Assembly: GCA_022457065.1 (NCBI GenBank)
Contig: JAJGBQ010000007.1
Coordinates: 2,170,001-2,234,000, forward strand
Direction of reading: 5' to 3'
From: Curvularia sp. ZM96
Lineage: Eukaryota > Ascomycota > Dothideomycetes > Pleosporales > Pleosporaceae
Length of the DNA: 64,000 bases
Positions 46,973 to 58,621 of this stretch are shown here, piece after piece. The first letter of the stretch is position 1, and every line of letters starts with the position of its first letter. The notes beneath the pieces were generated by a model, which was not told where the DNA came from, did not search any database, and was given only the letters and a program-made list of their open reading frames with translations. The position numbers and the translations under genes are program-made.

Positions 46973-48348
46973 ATGCTGGCTGCCCGCTCCTTCGCCTCGC
47001 CCGCACGGCAATGCCTGCGCCAGGCCAACCGCTCACGATGGGCGCCTGCGCTGTCCCAGGTGAGCTTCTAGCGGGACCAACCCCGTCCCACCTGTTTGCG
47101 GATATCATGTTTTGAGAGAGCAAGCGACAATGATGAGACAGAGAGAGACAGGGGAGACGAGGGGAGAGAAACACAGGAAAAGAGAAGCAATCCAAAGAAA
47201 AAAGGCTGATACATGGCCCAGGTCTCGGCTCGAACATACGCCTCCGAGGTCGCCAAGTTCCACGGAACAAAGGGCAGCGACGGCAAGTACTGCGTCACTC
47301 TGATTGAGGGCGACGGTATCGGCCCTGAAATCGCGCAGTCGGTCAAGGACATCTACTCGGCTGCCAATGTCCCCATCAAGTGGGAGTCGGTCGACGTCAC
47401 CCCGCGCCTCAACGAGGAGGGCAAGACGGTCATTCCCGACGAGTCCATTGCCAGCGTCAAGAAGAACCTCGTCGCACTCAAGGGCCCGCTCGCCACGCCC
47501 ATTGGCAAGGGCCACGTCTCGCTCAACCTTACCCTTCGCCGCACCTTCAACCTCTTCGCCAACGTCCGCCCCTGCAGGTCCATTGCCGGCTACAAGACGC
47601 CCTACGACGACGTCGATACCGTCCTGATCCGCGAGAACACCGAGGGCGAGTACTCTGGCATTGAGCACATTGTCGTCGATGGCGTCGTGCAGAGCATCAA
47701 GCTCATCACCCGCGAGGCCTCTGAGCGCGTCCTGCGATACGCCTTCCAGCACGCCCGCGACATTGGCCGGAAGAAGGTCCGCGCCGTCCACAAGGCCACC
47801 ATCATGAAGATGTCGGACGGTCTCTTCCTCAGCACCGCCCGCGAGATTGCCAAGGACTTCCCCGACATTGAGTTTGACGCCGAGCTCCTCGACAACACGT
47901 GCTTGAAGATGGTCACCGACCCCGTCCCCTACAACGACAAGGTGCTCGTCATGCCCAACCTGTACGGAGACATTCTTTCCGACATGTGCGCCGGTCTCAT
48001 CGGTGGTCTCGGTCTGACCCCCTCTGGAAACATTGGCGACAACTGCTCCATCTTCGAGGCCGTCCACGGATCTGCCCCCGACATTGCCGGCAAGCAGCTC
48101 GCCAACCCCACCGCCCTTCTTCTCAGTTCCATCATGATGCTGCGACACATGGGTCTCAGCAGCGAGGCCGCCAACATTGAGCAGGCCATCTTCAAGGTCC
48201 TCGCCGAGGGCAAGGTAAGTTTTCGATTTTGCGTGCTCTTTGCAATAGGCTAGTTTGCTGATTTTCACTACAGACTATCACTGGCGACCTGGGCGGCAAG
48301 GCCAAGACCTATGAGTACGCCGACGCCGTCATCAAGGCGCTCAAGTAG
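46973..48348 (+). CDS. IDH2: NAD-dependent isocitrate dehydrogenase, catalytic subunit
   Basis: Three exons (46973-47059, 47222-48214, 48274-48348) give 384 aa. A basic mitochondrial presequence (MLAARSFASPARQCLRQ) is encoded by exon 1. The catalytic core begins LIEGDGIGPEI. The substrate-binding serine/arginine region is GHVSLNLTLRRTF; the next motif is RENTEGEYSGIEH. The metal-binding aspartates lie in NLYGDILSD, followed by IFEAVHGSAPDIAGK. These motifs match the catalytic (yeast Idh2), not the regulatory (Idh1), subunit. The enzyme oxidises isocitrate to 2-oxoglutarate in the mitochondrial TCA cycle as a hetero-oligomer with Idh1, which is not in the window. Start and splice sites are all canonical. 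Confidence 0.96.
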
Positions 48349-48665
48349 ATTACTAGGTTATCATGGATTTGATGAGCATGGACACGACCGAAGGGTAGCC
48401 ATTGCATATCTGGATATGTACTAGTCCCTGTACCATATAGCTGTCATTTAGCTAGATACACGCCGATACCTCTTGAAATTCGTACATTGACAAATTTCTC
48501 TTCTCGCTTTTTCCTTTTTTTCGTGTCCTACGCTGTGGAACAATTTGAGCCTGGGGACTGATGTGCCCTGCATAATTACTGTGCAGCGCGAGCAAGAATA
48601 GCCGAAGAGGACGCGCCTTGGCTTAGGAACCATGCGCTTGTCTGCCGACCGACCATGTCCCTCCA
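48349..48665. other. intergenic spacer
   Basis: 317 bp between IDH2 and IMP2 on the same strand. No feature supported. Confidence 0.5.
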
Positions 48666-49544
48666 ATGCCGCCCAAACCTCCGTTTCGCCTGCCCGTAAA
48701 ACCGCCAGCTGTACCAAAAGTGTACGTCAAGCCTTCGTCGCCAGCCTTGACGGCGAAACCTGCTGCCCGAGTTCCGCCGCATGCGAAGCCTGCCGCAGCC
48801 TCAGCACCGACCCAATCCCCCCCACCACCGCCATTGACAGCGTCGGAATGGCCTAAACAGAGTCGCTCGGGCTCAAGCAGCCGCTACATGAAATGGGGCA
48901 CCAACGGCCTGGTAGCCATATGTGTCATGTTGTTTCTGCGTGACCACTACGTTGAGCTGCAACATGTACGTGGCTCGTCCATGGCACCTACTTTGAGTCC
49001 GGATGCGCATGAGACGGGCCGGGAAGACTATGTGATTGTGAGGCCGTATCTTGAGCGCAGCAAGGGGCGAAAGCGGGAGCAGGATAGCGGGGAGGGAATT
49101 GAGCGCGGCGATGTGGTGACGTTCTGGAAACCACATAAACCGTCCGAGATGGGCATCAAGCGCGTGGTAGCCATTGAGGGCGATACGGTCTACCCGACGC
49201 GCGGCTACGCTCTCGACGCGGCGTTGCGTGCCTCCCGAATGCAAGGCTTTCCAGACGGCTTTGCAGACGACGACGCTGACTCGGTGGCGCGGCAGCAAGA
49301 ACTTGGTAAAGTGGTGGTGCCATATGGGCATGTGTGGATCGAGGGCGACAATTGGCGCAAGAGCCTGGATAGCAACGATTTTGGGCCCATCAGCAAGGGA
49401 CTCATTCAGGGCAAGGCAGTGAAGGTGTGGAGGGGCTGGTTCAGCCTGATGGATGTCGGGGATGAGAGAAAGAGGAGGGAGAGCGGCATGAGGAGTCGAG
49501 TCGTCGAGGGACAGAGTGAGATTCCTGCCGTGTTCCTGGAGTAA
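48666..49544 (+). CDS. IMP2: mitochondrial inner-membrane peptidase subunit 2
   Basis: Single exon, 292 aa. A proline/alanine-rich, basic N-terminal leader (1-75) precedes a membrane helix (about 78-92). The signal-peptidase I (S26) domain has the catalytic serine in RGSSMAPTL (Ser105) and the general-base lysine in GIKRVVAIEGD (Lys165). The closing box is VWIEGDN followed by SLDSNDFGPIS. IMP2 cleaves sorting signals of intermembrane-space proteins such as cytochrome c1. Fungal Imp2 is typically about 180-200 aa. The excess here is the leader, an acidic/charged insert near residues 130-147 and another near 180-215. A SNDFGPIS motif favours Imp2 over Imp1. Confidence 0.9.
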   Translation: MPPKPPFRLPVKPPAVPKVYVKPSSPALTAKPAARVPPHAKPAAASAPTQSPPPPPLTASEWPKQSRSGSSSRYMKWGTNGLVAICVMLFLRDHYVELQHVRGSSMAPTLSPDAHETGREDYVIVRPYLERSKGRKREQDSGEGIERGDVVTFWKPHKPSEMGIKRVVAIEGDTVYPTRGYALDAALRASRMQGFPDGFADDDADSVARQQELGKVVVPYGHVWIEGDNWRKSLDSNDFGPISKGLIQGKAVKVWRGWFSLMDVGDERKRRESGMRSRVVEGQSEIPAVFLE

Positions 49545-50494
49545 ACGACAGTGGGTTGTGGACAATGAGTGTCTGAGGGAGTTTGGACACTGGGAACATT
49601 TTCATGAGAGACATGGTTCTAGGACGGATCCATATATCGTCCTCTCGCTTCTTTGCTTTACAGCTACTCGATACTCTCCCTTTGCTATCCTAGTGGACGA
49701 CGATGCAGCTAAAGTTGGCAAGGCTTGTCGTTGGAGATTAGAGAGGCAGTGCGCGGGGAAACCCACCAGGCCGCGTCTCCACACGGTGAGCTATGTAGGA
49801 CATGGACATGGGCAGAAATAGAGGACCGAGCCAAATCCAAAATAGATGACACAGTAATACTTGAGCTGTTCGCGGTTGTCGGAGCGCATCTACTCGCCCT
49901 ATTGAAGCAGATGCTGGATACGGTACGGTACCCCAGCCAAAGGTTGTAAAGTGGAACTCGAAGCTCCCAATGGTACAGGACAGCATGCTGAGCACCCAGA
50001 GGCCGGCCCATGCGACTCCATGCCAATACCGTGGCCAGGACATGCAGGCGATGCAAGGGATGATGACTGCAGCCAAAGCATGTTATGTTCGTTGCATGGA
50101 GTTGAGGGGAGAGGCCTACGAGGCAGGGCTGCTCGTACGTGTATTGTTCATGGACACAAGAGCACGGTCGCCCTGCAGAGACGTCTTTGTCTTTCCCCAA
50201 AACAGCCCTTGCTGCATGCGCGAATACATGTATTCGTCCCGTCTCATGGCCCTCGCCCCTCAGCGGCGAGACCCTGTGCGTTGCGTCTTCCCCGCCCTAG
50301 CTCGACATGGCCCCACCCCGCCACGCGTGTTGCATTGCACCAGAGCTCACCGCCCACGCCAGACCGACCACCTGGCCGATAACAAAAGCTCCGTCTGTTC
50401 TGAACTGTGAAGCTCCAGGTTGCTTTTTTCCTTTTCAACTCGTCCCTGCATTGCATTGTCCATACCATACATACAAACATACACACATTCCACA
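49545..50494. other. gene-free spacer with GLTP promoter
   Basis: 950 bp. Frames of 110-160 codons occur on both strands but overlap in antisense and have no domain. I call no gene. Confidence 0.55.
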
Positions 50495-51219
50495 ATGGCG
50501 GCTGCAATCCCCCCCGGCGGAACCTTCTTCGACACCCTCTCCAAGAGCTTCGTCGATGTCCCCGTCGACGAGTCCAAGGACAAGGCCATCAGCACCACCG
50601 AGTTCCTCGAGGCCGCTGAGAGCCTCACCACCCTGTTCGATGTCTTGGGCGGCGCCGCCTTCAAGCCCGTCAAGAGTGACATGACCGGCAACATCAAGGT
50701 GTGTTCAGAGTGTCCAAGACTTGTAACCCCCAGTCCTCTGCTGACACGACATAGAAAATCCGCGACAGGCAGCTTGCTGCGCCTACCCTCTCAGAAACCC
50801 TCCAGGACCTCGTTCTCAACGAGCTCAAGGAGAAGAAGCACGTCGCCACCGAGGGCCTTGTATGGCTGAACCGGTATGCTCCGTGAACCGCCAGTCCCAC
50901 CGTCTGTGTACTGACAACGCTCAGCGGCCTTGACTTCACTGCCCAAGCCCTCCGCCACAACATCTCTAACCCCACGGAGGAGCTTGCCCAGTCTTTCCGT
51001 GAGGCCTACGGAAAGACACTCAAGCCCCACCACTCGTTTGTCGTCAAGCCGCTCTTCAGCGCCGCCATGAGCGCGACTCCCTACCGCGCCGACTTTTACA
51101 AGAAGCTGGGTGACGACAACGCCAAGGTCCAGGCCGAGCTGGACAAGTGGCTGACTGCGCTGGAAAAGGACGTTGCTATTCTCAACGAGTTCCTGGCCAG
51201 GAAAGAGGCCAAGTGGTAA
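50495..51219 (+). CDS. glycolipid transfer protein (HET-C2 family)
   Basis: Three exons (50495-50698, 50755-50873, 50925-51219) give 205 aa, the normal length of a GLTP fold. Conserved parts are FDVLGGAAFKPVKSDMTGNI (headgroup site with the Asp-Met-Thr-Gly-Asn run), the WLNR motif that supplies the stacking tryptophan, and the C-terminal AKVQAELDKWLTAL helix. GLTP proteins move glycosphingolipids between membranes in the cytosol. The Podospora het-c gene, which controls vegetative incompatibility, belongs to this family. Whether this copy has that role cannot be read. It converges on the methyltransferase gene with 176 bp between stops. Confidence 0.93.
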
Positions 51220-51395
51220 ATGCACTGCTTCCACACGCATTTGAGGTTGTGGAAAGAAAAAGGAAAAAGGAAAAGAAACAGAAAGCGAAAGATATCAATA
51301 ACGATTCATGTTGCACGACTCTTATGCTTGCTTGGGCGTCTTTCATGTACTGCATGACGCCCAGCTCTCTGCGCCTGTATGCTGTGATGCACGTC

Positions 51396-52617
51396 TCATC
51401 CGGCCTGACCAGGTTTCTTCCTCTGGAACACAAACAGCGCCTCGTCTTTACCCGCAAAGCTTGGCAGTGGCATTCTCAGTGTGAGTTCAAAGTGACGCAA
51501 GTTCTTCTCCACCCACTCGTCAACAATCATATCCCTGAACGCTGTGAATCCATTCTTATTCTGTGTTCCGGCAACCACAATCGTGTCGCCCTCAAAGGCC
51601 TTGAGTATAGGAGCGGTAAAGTCTCCCGTGGCCTGGGGATACACGAGCAGCAACAGACAGCCCTTGCCTCCATTGTGCTGCTTCAGATACTGCTTGCCGT
51701 CCATGTGGATTGTATCCTGTATCCAAGAGACACGGTACTCGCTGACCTGGCTGTCAATGGCCCTCACATCCAGCGGCTTGGTGGCGCCAATGTGAGCAAG
51801 CGGAAAGTGCCGCAGCATGTACGTCCAATACCCGTTCCCGGATCCGATGTCAAGGATAGGCAGCACATCTTCTTTGCTTGGGCGCACGGGCTGCGCCAGT
51901 TTGGCTACGACATGCAGCGCCGCGTACGAGGGAACGACGCAGCCAAAGTGGTGGTAGAAGAGTGGCAGGATATGGTGGCTTATCCTTGTGCGTGTGGTGG
52001 ATGGTAGTGGCCCCGCCCATTCCAGTTCTTCACATGAATACTTCCATAGGTCCAGGTAGGGGTTTGTATGCTGCCGGTCTTTTTTACTTGGCAAGAGACC
52101 CAGATTGGGCGCTGTGGTGTTGTGGAAGCGGGCAGCCAGGTGCGTGGCTATGTCCTGACGCAGGGTATTTGCTTTTGCGCTCTTGAGGAAGCTGTTGAGT
52201 GCTTTGGGGAGGTTGGCTGATGCGCTGAAGAGGTCTATGTATGCTTTTATCTCGTCGAGCGAGGGGTGTGGTGGATCGGTCTGGCTGGGTTGTTAGGAGA
52301 CGGGATGGATTCGTGTGCAGTGGATGATATTGTTTTTCCGTTCAAACAGCACAGGCGGTACATACAGGCTTGCCGTTATCATCATGATACCATGCGTGCA
52401 GGTCATGTTGCCTTTTTGCATCAATGGCTCGTTGCGTGACATGCAGCGTAGTCTCTGCTTGGGCCCGGTACACATAGGTGTCTGTAGGTGGAATGTCGAA
52501 TGCCTCTCCCAAGCACTGTGCCAGCGGTTTCTGGCTGTACAACGGCGAGTACTTCTCCTCCGACCATTCGTCCAAGAACGTATCCGGGTTGAAGTTCTTC
52601 AGCGCCATGGTGGCCAT
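51396..52617 (-). CDS. SAM-dependent methyltransferase
   Basis: Two exons (52617-52366, 52280-51396) give 378 aa. The SAM-binding motif I is LDIGSGNGYWTYML near the middle of the protein, followed by an acidic position in DVRAID. The N-terminal ~150 residues are an all-helical region (FLDEWSEEKYSPLYSQKPLAQ) with no known domain. The C-terminus contains FTAPILKAFEGDTIVVAGTQ, the fifth strand of the Rossmann-type fold. Substrate unknown. The start at 52617 is the first in-frame ATG; a longer upstream frame begins only with TTG. It diverges from the pirin gene. Confidence 0.85.
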
Positions 52618-53073
52618 CGTCGGCACGTGACAAGGCGGTATCTGGATGTGTACGTGATTGTAGCCCCGCGGCGCCACGCGCAAAAAATCAATCCAACCCC
52701 TCTTTTCCAGGTTCTCTTTTGCGCCCTGCAAGACTTACTCAAACCGGCTGAAGATAGTTGGCACGCGAAGTCGCTGCTCTCGATTGGCGTGACCGCCGGG
52801 CGTTCTGCGCTCTTCGGCAAGCAGCCAATGACGTGCCGCTGATCAAGACGCGGCGCCCGTCTCATCATCCATCACTAATCAGCCAAGCCAGTCTCTCCCG
52901 TCTCCACATCACCGACTCTGCTAGCCTTACCATTACGCCGCCTTAGTCACTCATTGCAAATGCCATACGCGAACACTGCCGTAGCTTCGAGATGATGCAC
53001 CAACCTAATGCGCGGCTGCTACCGAATATAAAGACTGCCAGAGACGTCCCATGAGCCAAAATCCCTTTTCGTG
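52618..53073. promoter_or_regulatory. divergent promoter, methyltransferase and pirin
   Basis: 456 bp between head-to-head starts, with a TATA box for pirin at 53027. Confidence 0.45.
53027..53032 (+). promoter_or_regulatory. TATA box of pirin gene
   Basis: TATAAA 42-47 bp before the first ATG of the pirin frame and about 220 bp before the internal MSTSAP ATG. This spacing favours the first ATG, or a short leader. Confidence 0.4.
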
Positions 53074-54104
53074 ATGACAGACAAAACAACACAAAGTGAA
53101 CCTCGTTCTTCAACATCTGATACCATATACTCGACCACTACAAAGACACTCACAGTACTTTTTGCGTTATTAGCAGTCACCCTGGCTTTCTCAAGCGTAT
53201 TCCGTAATACCTTTTCCTCTGTCATCGCAAAACCGGCCGCTCGCGCAATGTCGACTTCCGCACCAGCTTCCATGAAAATCACCAAGCGCCCTTGGTCGCA
53301 ACGTGGACACGCCGACCATGGCTGGCTGTACACATACCACACTTTTTCTTTTGCTTCCTACTATGACCCGCGACACGAGAGCTGGGGTCCCCTGAGAGTC
53401 ATCAACGAAGACCGAGTCGAAGCTGGTACTGGATTTGGTATGTATCCTGTTCAAGTTCTACAATCAACCCTCGTTGCTAATACCAGTATACAGGCACCCA
53501 CAGTCATGCTGAGTTCCTCATCTTCAGCTACATTGTCAACGGCGTCCTCGAGCACAAGGACAGCATGGGCAATCTCGAGAACCTCAAGCGCGGCGAGGTC
53601 CAATTCACCAGCGCCGGTACAGGTATCCGCCACTCCGAGTACAACCGCAACACCGACTCGGAAGTCCATTTCCTCCAGATCTGGGCCAAGCCCAACAAGA
53701 GGGGTCTAAAGCCCCACTACGAAACCAAAAAGTTTACCGACGAGGAAAAAACCGACAAGCTAGTCCGCATCATGGAGTACACTGACAGGCTAGGCGACAG
53801 CAAGAACGCCATTGGCCTGCAGGCGGATCTCAGCATGGACGCGTCCATCTTGTCGCCAGGAAAGAAGGTCGTGCACGACTTGGTTGCCGAGGGACCAAGG
53901 AAGTTGTTTGCTCACGTCGTTATGGGCGGCCGGTCGCAGCCCAAGCAGGGTGGAGCACAGATCAAGATAGGAGAGACAGTATTAGGCGAGGGTGATGGTG
54001 CGTACATTGACGGCGTAACTGGACCCGGCAAGGTGGAAATTGAGAGTGTGGGCGACAAGCCAGCAGAGTTTTTGCTATTTGATCTTGGACCGGAGGATGC
54101 GTAG
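53074..54104 (+). CDS. pirin-family cupin with N-terminal membrane anchor
   Basis: Two exons (53074-53437, 53494-54104) give 324 aa. The pirin signature is WLYTYHTFSFASYYDP plus LRVINEDRVEAGTGF. The iron-binding residues of the N-terminal cupin lie in GTHSHAEFL (His pair) and the region around GEVQFTSAGTGIRHSEYN. A second cupin domain follows (YIDGVTGPGKVEIES). Pirins bind iron and act as nuclear cofactors or as quercetin dioxygenases. The first ~55 residues add a hydrophobic helix (TLTVLFALLAVTLAFSSVF). Other pirins start near MSTSAPASMKITKRP (ATG at 53248). The longer frame is open, uninterrupted and preceded by a TATA box. Confidence 0.92.
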
Positions 54105-54268
54105 GAGATGGATAAAATGAATGATGAATGATTGTTGCATCTCTTTTCGGATTATGTAAATCATACGCAGTAGCGCACTTAGTTAAATGCATAGTATAAA
54201 AACCTACACGCCTCAGTGATTTTTTTTTTGGTAATAGCAACGTGATTTTCTATTGTCCCGTATACACT

Positions 54269-56673
54269 TCACGGATTTGCCGCACCGACAACCGCAGCTA
54301 CGGCAGAAATTGTCCACATAACGGTCAAAATCCCAAGCATTGGGGTGCAATACCTGAATGTCGTCAGTCAAAATGAAGCTCCAGCATGTGCGTTCCTAAC
54401 GACCAGGAGAGAAGACAGTTAGAAAATGAATTACTTACTCGTCTGCCGTGAGGCCAATGAAGCCAAGCCAAAACATCCACTGGGCAATCCAGAGGAAGAA
54501 CATGCTAACAATTGCAATCAACGTCAGTCTCACCATGCGGTGTTTCGTCTTGCGATTAGTCCCGCTCTTAACAGGTAGCGTGCCGTATACCGGGTATGTG
54601 TGACCGCCGCGCATCAACGGTGACGCTTCCAAATCCCAGTCCTTGTCGATCCAATACTCTGCAATCTTCTCTTCCAGCCATGTCCATTGCTCGACAAACA
54701 GCTCCTTGATCTGTGCTGCGAGATGCGTATCTCTTGGGTTGATGGGACGGGGGATTAAGGTCTCGTCAGCGGAGAATGATCGACTAGCATCCCAGAGTGC
54801 TTGTAGCAGAAGAATAGAACAAACAAAGACGATAAATACCCATAGCAGGGCGCCGGCGTACATGTATCTTGCGGAAGGTATGCTGGATAGTCTCTCCATG
54901 GACTGGCTGTAGAAGTTGTGCTTGTGGCCGTAAGCAACAGTCGCCACGATCGACGAGGCGGAGAGAGCTTGAAGCAGGATTTCTGATACTACGCTCGCGG
55001 CTACGGTGCAGAAAGTCGATCGATTGTAGGGATTTGTGAGGATCAGGGGAACAATGAGCCAGGTGAATCGCGGCATCGAGCACCAAAGAAGTGCGAGGTC
55101 GATTATCGACACGTCTTCGTAGCCCGGTGCGGATTGGATTAGCCACGCGTTGACAAGATTGGCCAAGAAACAGAGGGCAGCGATGAAAATACCCTTGGGA
55201 AACCAAAGAACGCGATTCAACGGCCTCGGTGCTGTCGAACTGGCGCCTGACCTTGATCTGATGACTGCCGTGAAGAGGGCAGCCAGATTCACAAAGATCA
55301 GACTCATGCTCTTCCATTCGTTGGAAGCGCATGATGGCTCGAACTCTAGTCCTTCTCGACCTTTTTCTCCAAGAGATAGACTTGAATGGCCAGACGAGGT
55401 CACGTACCACGCCCATGGAATCACATCAAGGGGAGTGATGCTAGCTAATCGTTGCCAGTGCTTCGGTAGCCCGTGCCACCATTCCTCAGCTCCGCATAGA
55501 TCGTGGAGCCAGCGCACGTAGTCCATCCGGTTTTCGAAGATATGGCAGGACCCGCTGCATATGTCGTAGTCGATGTTGCTGCAGAAGCATGCCCTGTCCA
55601 CTGCTCGTGTGACTCTACAATAGCCGTCGGAATCGATCTCGCAGGCATTGGTCGTACATTCGCCATGCAGCTCTATTACGCTTAGTGGCATTGAACTGAA
55701 GCATCGAGGCCAGCTCCAAGCCTTCGTAGGAATATAGTCATAAACAGTGGTTTTTAGCCCCCGAGTCCAGTTGCTGGGAAGAGCATCGGTTCCACACGTG
55801 GCACTCATCCATAGCCGTTCCATCGTTGAAGACAGACCGGGCCCAACACAGTCTGCTGTCGCAATGCTTGCATCGAATGTCCTGCAGAAACACTGCTTGT
55901 CGAAGTAATCTCCGTATGGGATGCTATGATGAACGAGGTCGTACCCGACAATCTCGGTGTCTAGTGCGACCATGGAATGCAGCGATTCACGGTATTCCCA
56001 CGGGCGAGCGGCGTTTCCTGTGTGTCGAGAGTAGGCCTCAAAACCGCACGAAGTCAGGATGTGCCCAAATGACTCCATCGACAAGGGAGAAGTTGATTCT
56101 GTCAGACATGCCGGCGCCTTGTTTATGATATCCACACTCGCATATCCTTTAGATAGTGAGGCTAGAGAGAGCATATGTAGTCCGTTGGTATCGCCGACCT
56201 CAACGAGCCATGTCCGATCCGTCACTGCGCGAATCCACTGGTAAAGCTGTGCTTTGGCCAGAACCGAACGACTGCAATATGAGATGTACTCTTGAAGGAT
56301 TTGAGGGGAAAACTCTGCATTGAGACAGCTGAGTTGGGTCCGTCACTGATGACGGGTACAGATGACTCCAAAGTGCCGCATGCATTGCTTTTTTGTGCAC
56401 TTTGTCATGGCACTCAACCAGCCTGACGGATCTTGTTGGGCGATACACTGAGGCATGGGCAGCAGGGTCTCGGGGTATACCTAGTCGGGGGGAGAGCCTT
56501 GTGGTGCCAATGATGGATCCGTGTTGTTGGCTATAATCTCGTCCGAACGTAGGTCTCCTGCTGTAGCCTTAGTGCCGGCCGAACTAGAGTTGTTCAGAGT
56601 GAGGAATACCTTCAATAATGTCTTTTCCCACGGCAACCGCCAGCAACGCAAACAAAGCTGCGCGCATCTTCAT
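54269..56673 (-). CDS. multi-pass membrane protein with cysteine-rich ectodomain; 5' end interrupted by TGA
   Basis: The open part runs from 56342 to 54439, with a final exon 54353-54269 (ends GAANP). Upstream in the same frame is clearly protein-like sequence, DPSGWLSAMTKCTKKQC then FGVICTRHQ, separated from RTQLSCLNAEFS by an in-frame TGA at 56345-56343. A signal peptide (MKMRAALFALLAVAV, start 56673) probably begins the gene through an intron ending at the CTAG at 56481. The ectodomain contains many cysteines (CFCRTFD, CEIDSDGYC, CFCSNIDYDICSGSC). Six or seven membrane helices and a short tail follow. It resembles a family of uncharacterised dothideomycete membrane proteins. The stop may reflect a pseudogene, an assembly error or an intron I cannot see. 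Confidence 0.75.
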
Positions 56674-58047
56674 TTTGCAAAAAGTTTTATTCAAATGTGA
56701 GGAGAAGATGTTGTGAGGAAGGCTGTCTCAGCCCCGTCTTGTCAGTTGCGGGGTTGCGGCGCGACAGCGCTAAGGTTGTGTAACCGCTCTTGATGCACCG
56801 CTAGTGAATGGATTCATTCGCAAGTCATTTCATACTGTTGACAACTACCAACACCTTGATCCAATAATTCTGATCCATATCACAGAATGATACACGTGAT
56901 CAGAGAGGAATTGGCTCGCTCATCATACGTTAGTCGCGATTCTTTATCTCGCTAATTAGGTACCAAAAGAGCATGATTGACATTCCGCTCATATTCCTTG
57001 TATGAATGAGCTACTCGCAAGAAATACAACGCTGTTGACACCTATTCGTCTCGCCACCGAGAGCATGATACTTCACCACCGCTTATCAAACTGTGGAATG
57101 TCTCCCTCATCGCAAACCTATATCGAGATGCGGCGAGCTTGATATTCAAATTACATTTTATAGTTTGCAATGCGTCATTTCATTCAGGGACAAGGCATCT
57201 TATGTCCATGAAATAAGACAAACGCCTAGAATTCTTTTCATCTACAGAGAGGGTAAAAACCATAACAATAGGAAAGTGATCTACCAAGTCATTCTGCACA
57301 TAAGCTGCGACACAGCCAACGCTAAGGGCTAAGACTATCTCATTTTCTGCTCGGGATCTAGTACATGGCTTTTACATAGATACTATGTATATTGGGGCGT
57401 AGGACCCTCCTGATACTTTAAAATGTTGATTCCTGGTTTTGTATCTCGTCTCGTTTCAGTAAAAGGTAAAATCGTGAAGCCTCTTGCCGAAGCGAAGCAG
57501 TTGGGTATGGTCGGGTTGTCATTGTCCTTGGACTCGATTATGTTGTTGAATTCTTTTGTATCATATGACAGTAACTTTGCTGCCGAATAGAGCCGGAGAT
57601 GACCATGTGGTACATTTTGGAGCCATGGTGAAAGATGACGTCACACCCCGTGCTCACGCGTTAAGCGACGCGTTGCCCAATTCAATCACCTCAACCCTCT
57701 GCGCAGCCATGCTCGAACATACCATGCATCGCGATCTCGTTATACTATCGAGATCTCAGGGTTTTCTGAACTCTAGTGGAGTGAGGATGAAAATCCCATC
57801 CGGCCTATATCTGCAGACGTGATTCATTATGACATCAACGCCGAATCCTAGTGTGGGTACCTGCGTACTATGATGGCATCCTACTACCACCCCCATCATC
57901 AGTGCACGACAACCTCAGCTGTAATAAAGCTTCGCTGCTCCAGTACGCACAAACATATCATCAGCTCAACCACTTCAAATCTCGCATCTCATAGCTTAAC
58001 CACTCCTTTTCATTTAATATCTTCCTCTTCCACAGTTACACCTCAAG
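56674..58047. other. 1.4-kb gene-free spacer
   Basis: Only short frames without domains. A/T content is higher in 56,850-57,500. No repeat or RNA gene seen. Confidence 0.6.
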
Positions 58048-58621
58048 ATGCCTCGTATGGTTGCACCTCCACCATCTGGCGAGTTCCAGATTACACTCAG
58101 CAAGCCTTTCGATGGTGAGTTTCTCCTGATGGGTGTATCCAGAGACAGAAAAAGAACATGAGCAAATGCTAACAGATGGTCGTAGGCGCACCAACACACA
58201 TGATCGAGGTCATTGGCGAGTCCAACCGCTCCGCCAGCATTCGCATGTCCAACTACAACGGCAACAGCAAGTCGTCAGAGAAAAAGGGAGATGTTCCTCA
58301 GTATGTAAAACAAACAAACCTGCACCCAACTCTCCAATCATCATCAAACTAATTTTTATCTCACTCAGGGATGATGTCCGCGAACTTATGTCTCTGGTCT
58401 CCGCGCTTCGAGGCTTCCCCTCGCATCCCTCCAAGGACATTTACGGCCTTGACACCAAGGTCGACTTCAATACTTTTGAGATTCAATGGGGCAACCGGGA
58501 CGACGATGCGGCCATGGCTGGCGGCGAGGTTGCCGGCGAGCAAAAGGACGAGTTTAAGAGGATCGTGGACAGCATCGAGGCGCTTGCAAGGCAATTTGCC
58601 AAGCAGGATTCGGCTGTCTAG
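58048..58621 (+). CDS. small conserved fungal protein of unknown function
   Basis: Three exons (58048-58114, 58186-58300, 58369-58621) give 144 aa. Splicing is consistent in phase (1, 2), which supports a real gene. The sequence reads as a beta-strand-rich N-terminus (FQITLSKPFDGAPTHMIEVIGE) and a helical C-terminus (ELMSLVSALRGF, FKRIVDSIEALARQFAKQ). There is no signal peptide, membrane helix or cysteine. I do not recognise a named family. It converges with MCM3. Confidence 0.8.

Noticed and set aside
47105..48268. 387-codon open frame antisense to IDH2
   Set aside because: Same codon-bias shadow; the plus-strand protein is certain.
49709..50410. Frames of 110-160 codons on both strands upstream of the GLTP gene
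   Set aside because: They are antisense to each other and carry no domain.
56200..56448. Alternative frame across the interrupted 5' end of the membrane-protein gene
   Set aside because: It is open, but the cysteine-rich sequence in the other frame fits the rest of the protein and the family better.
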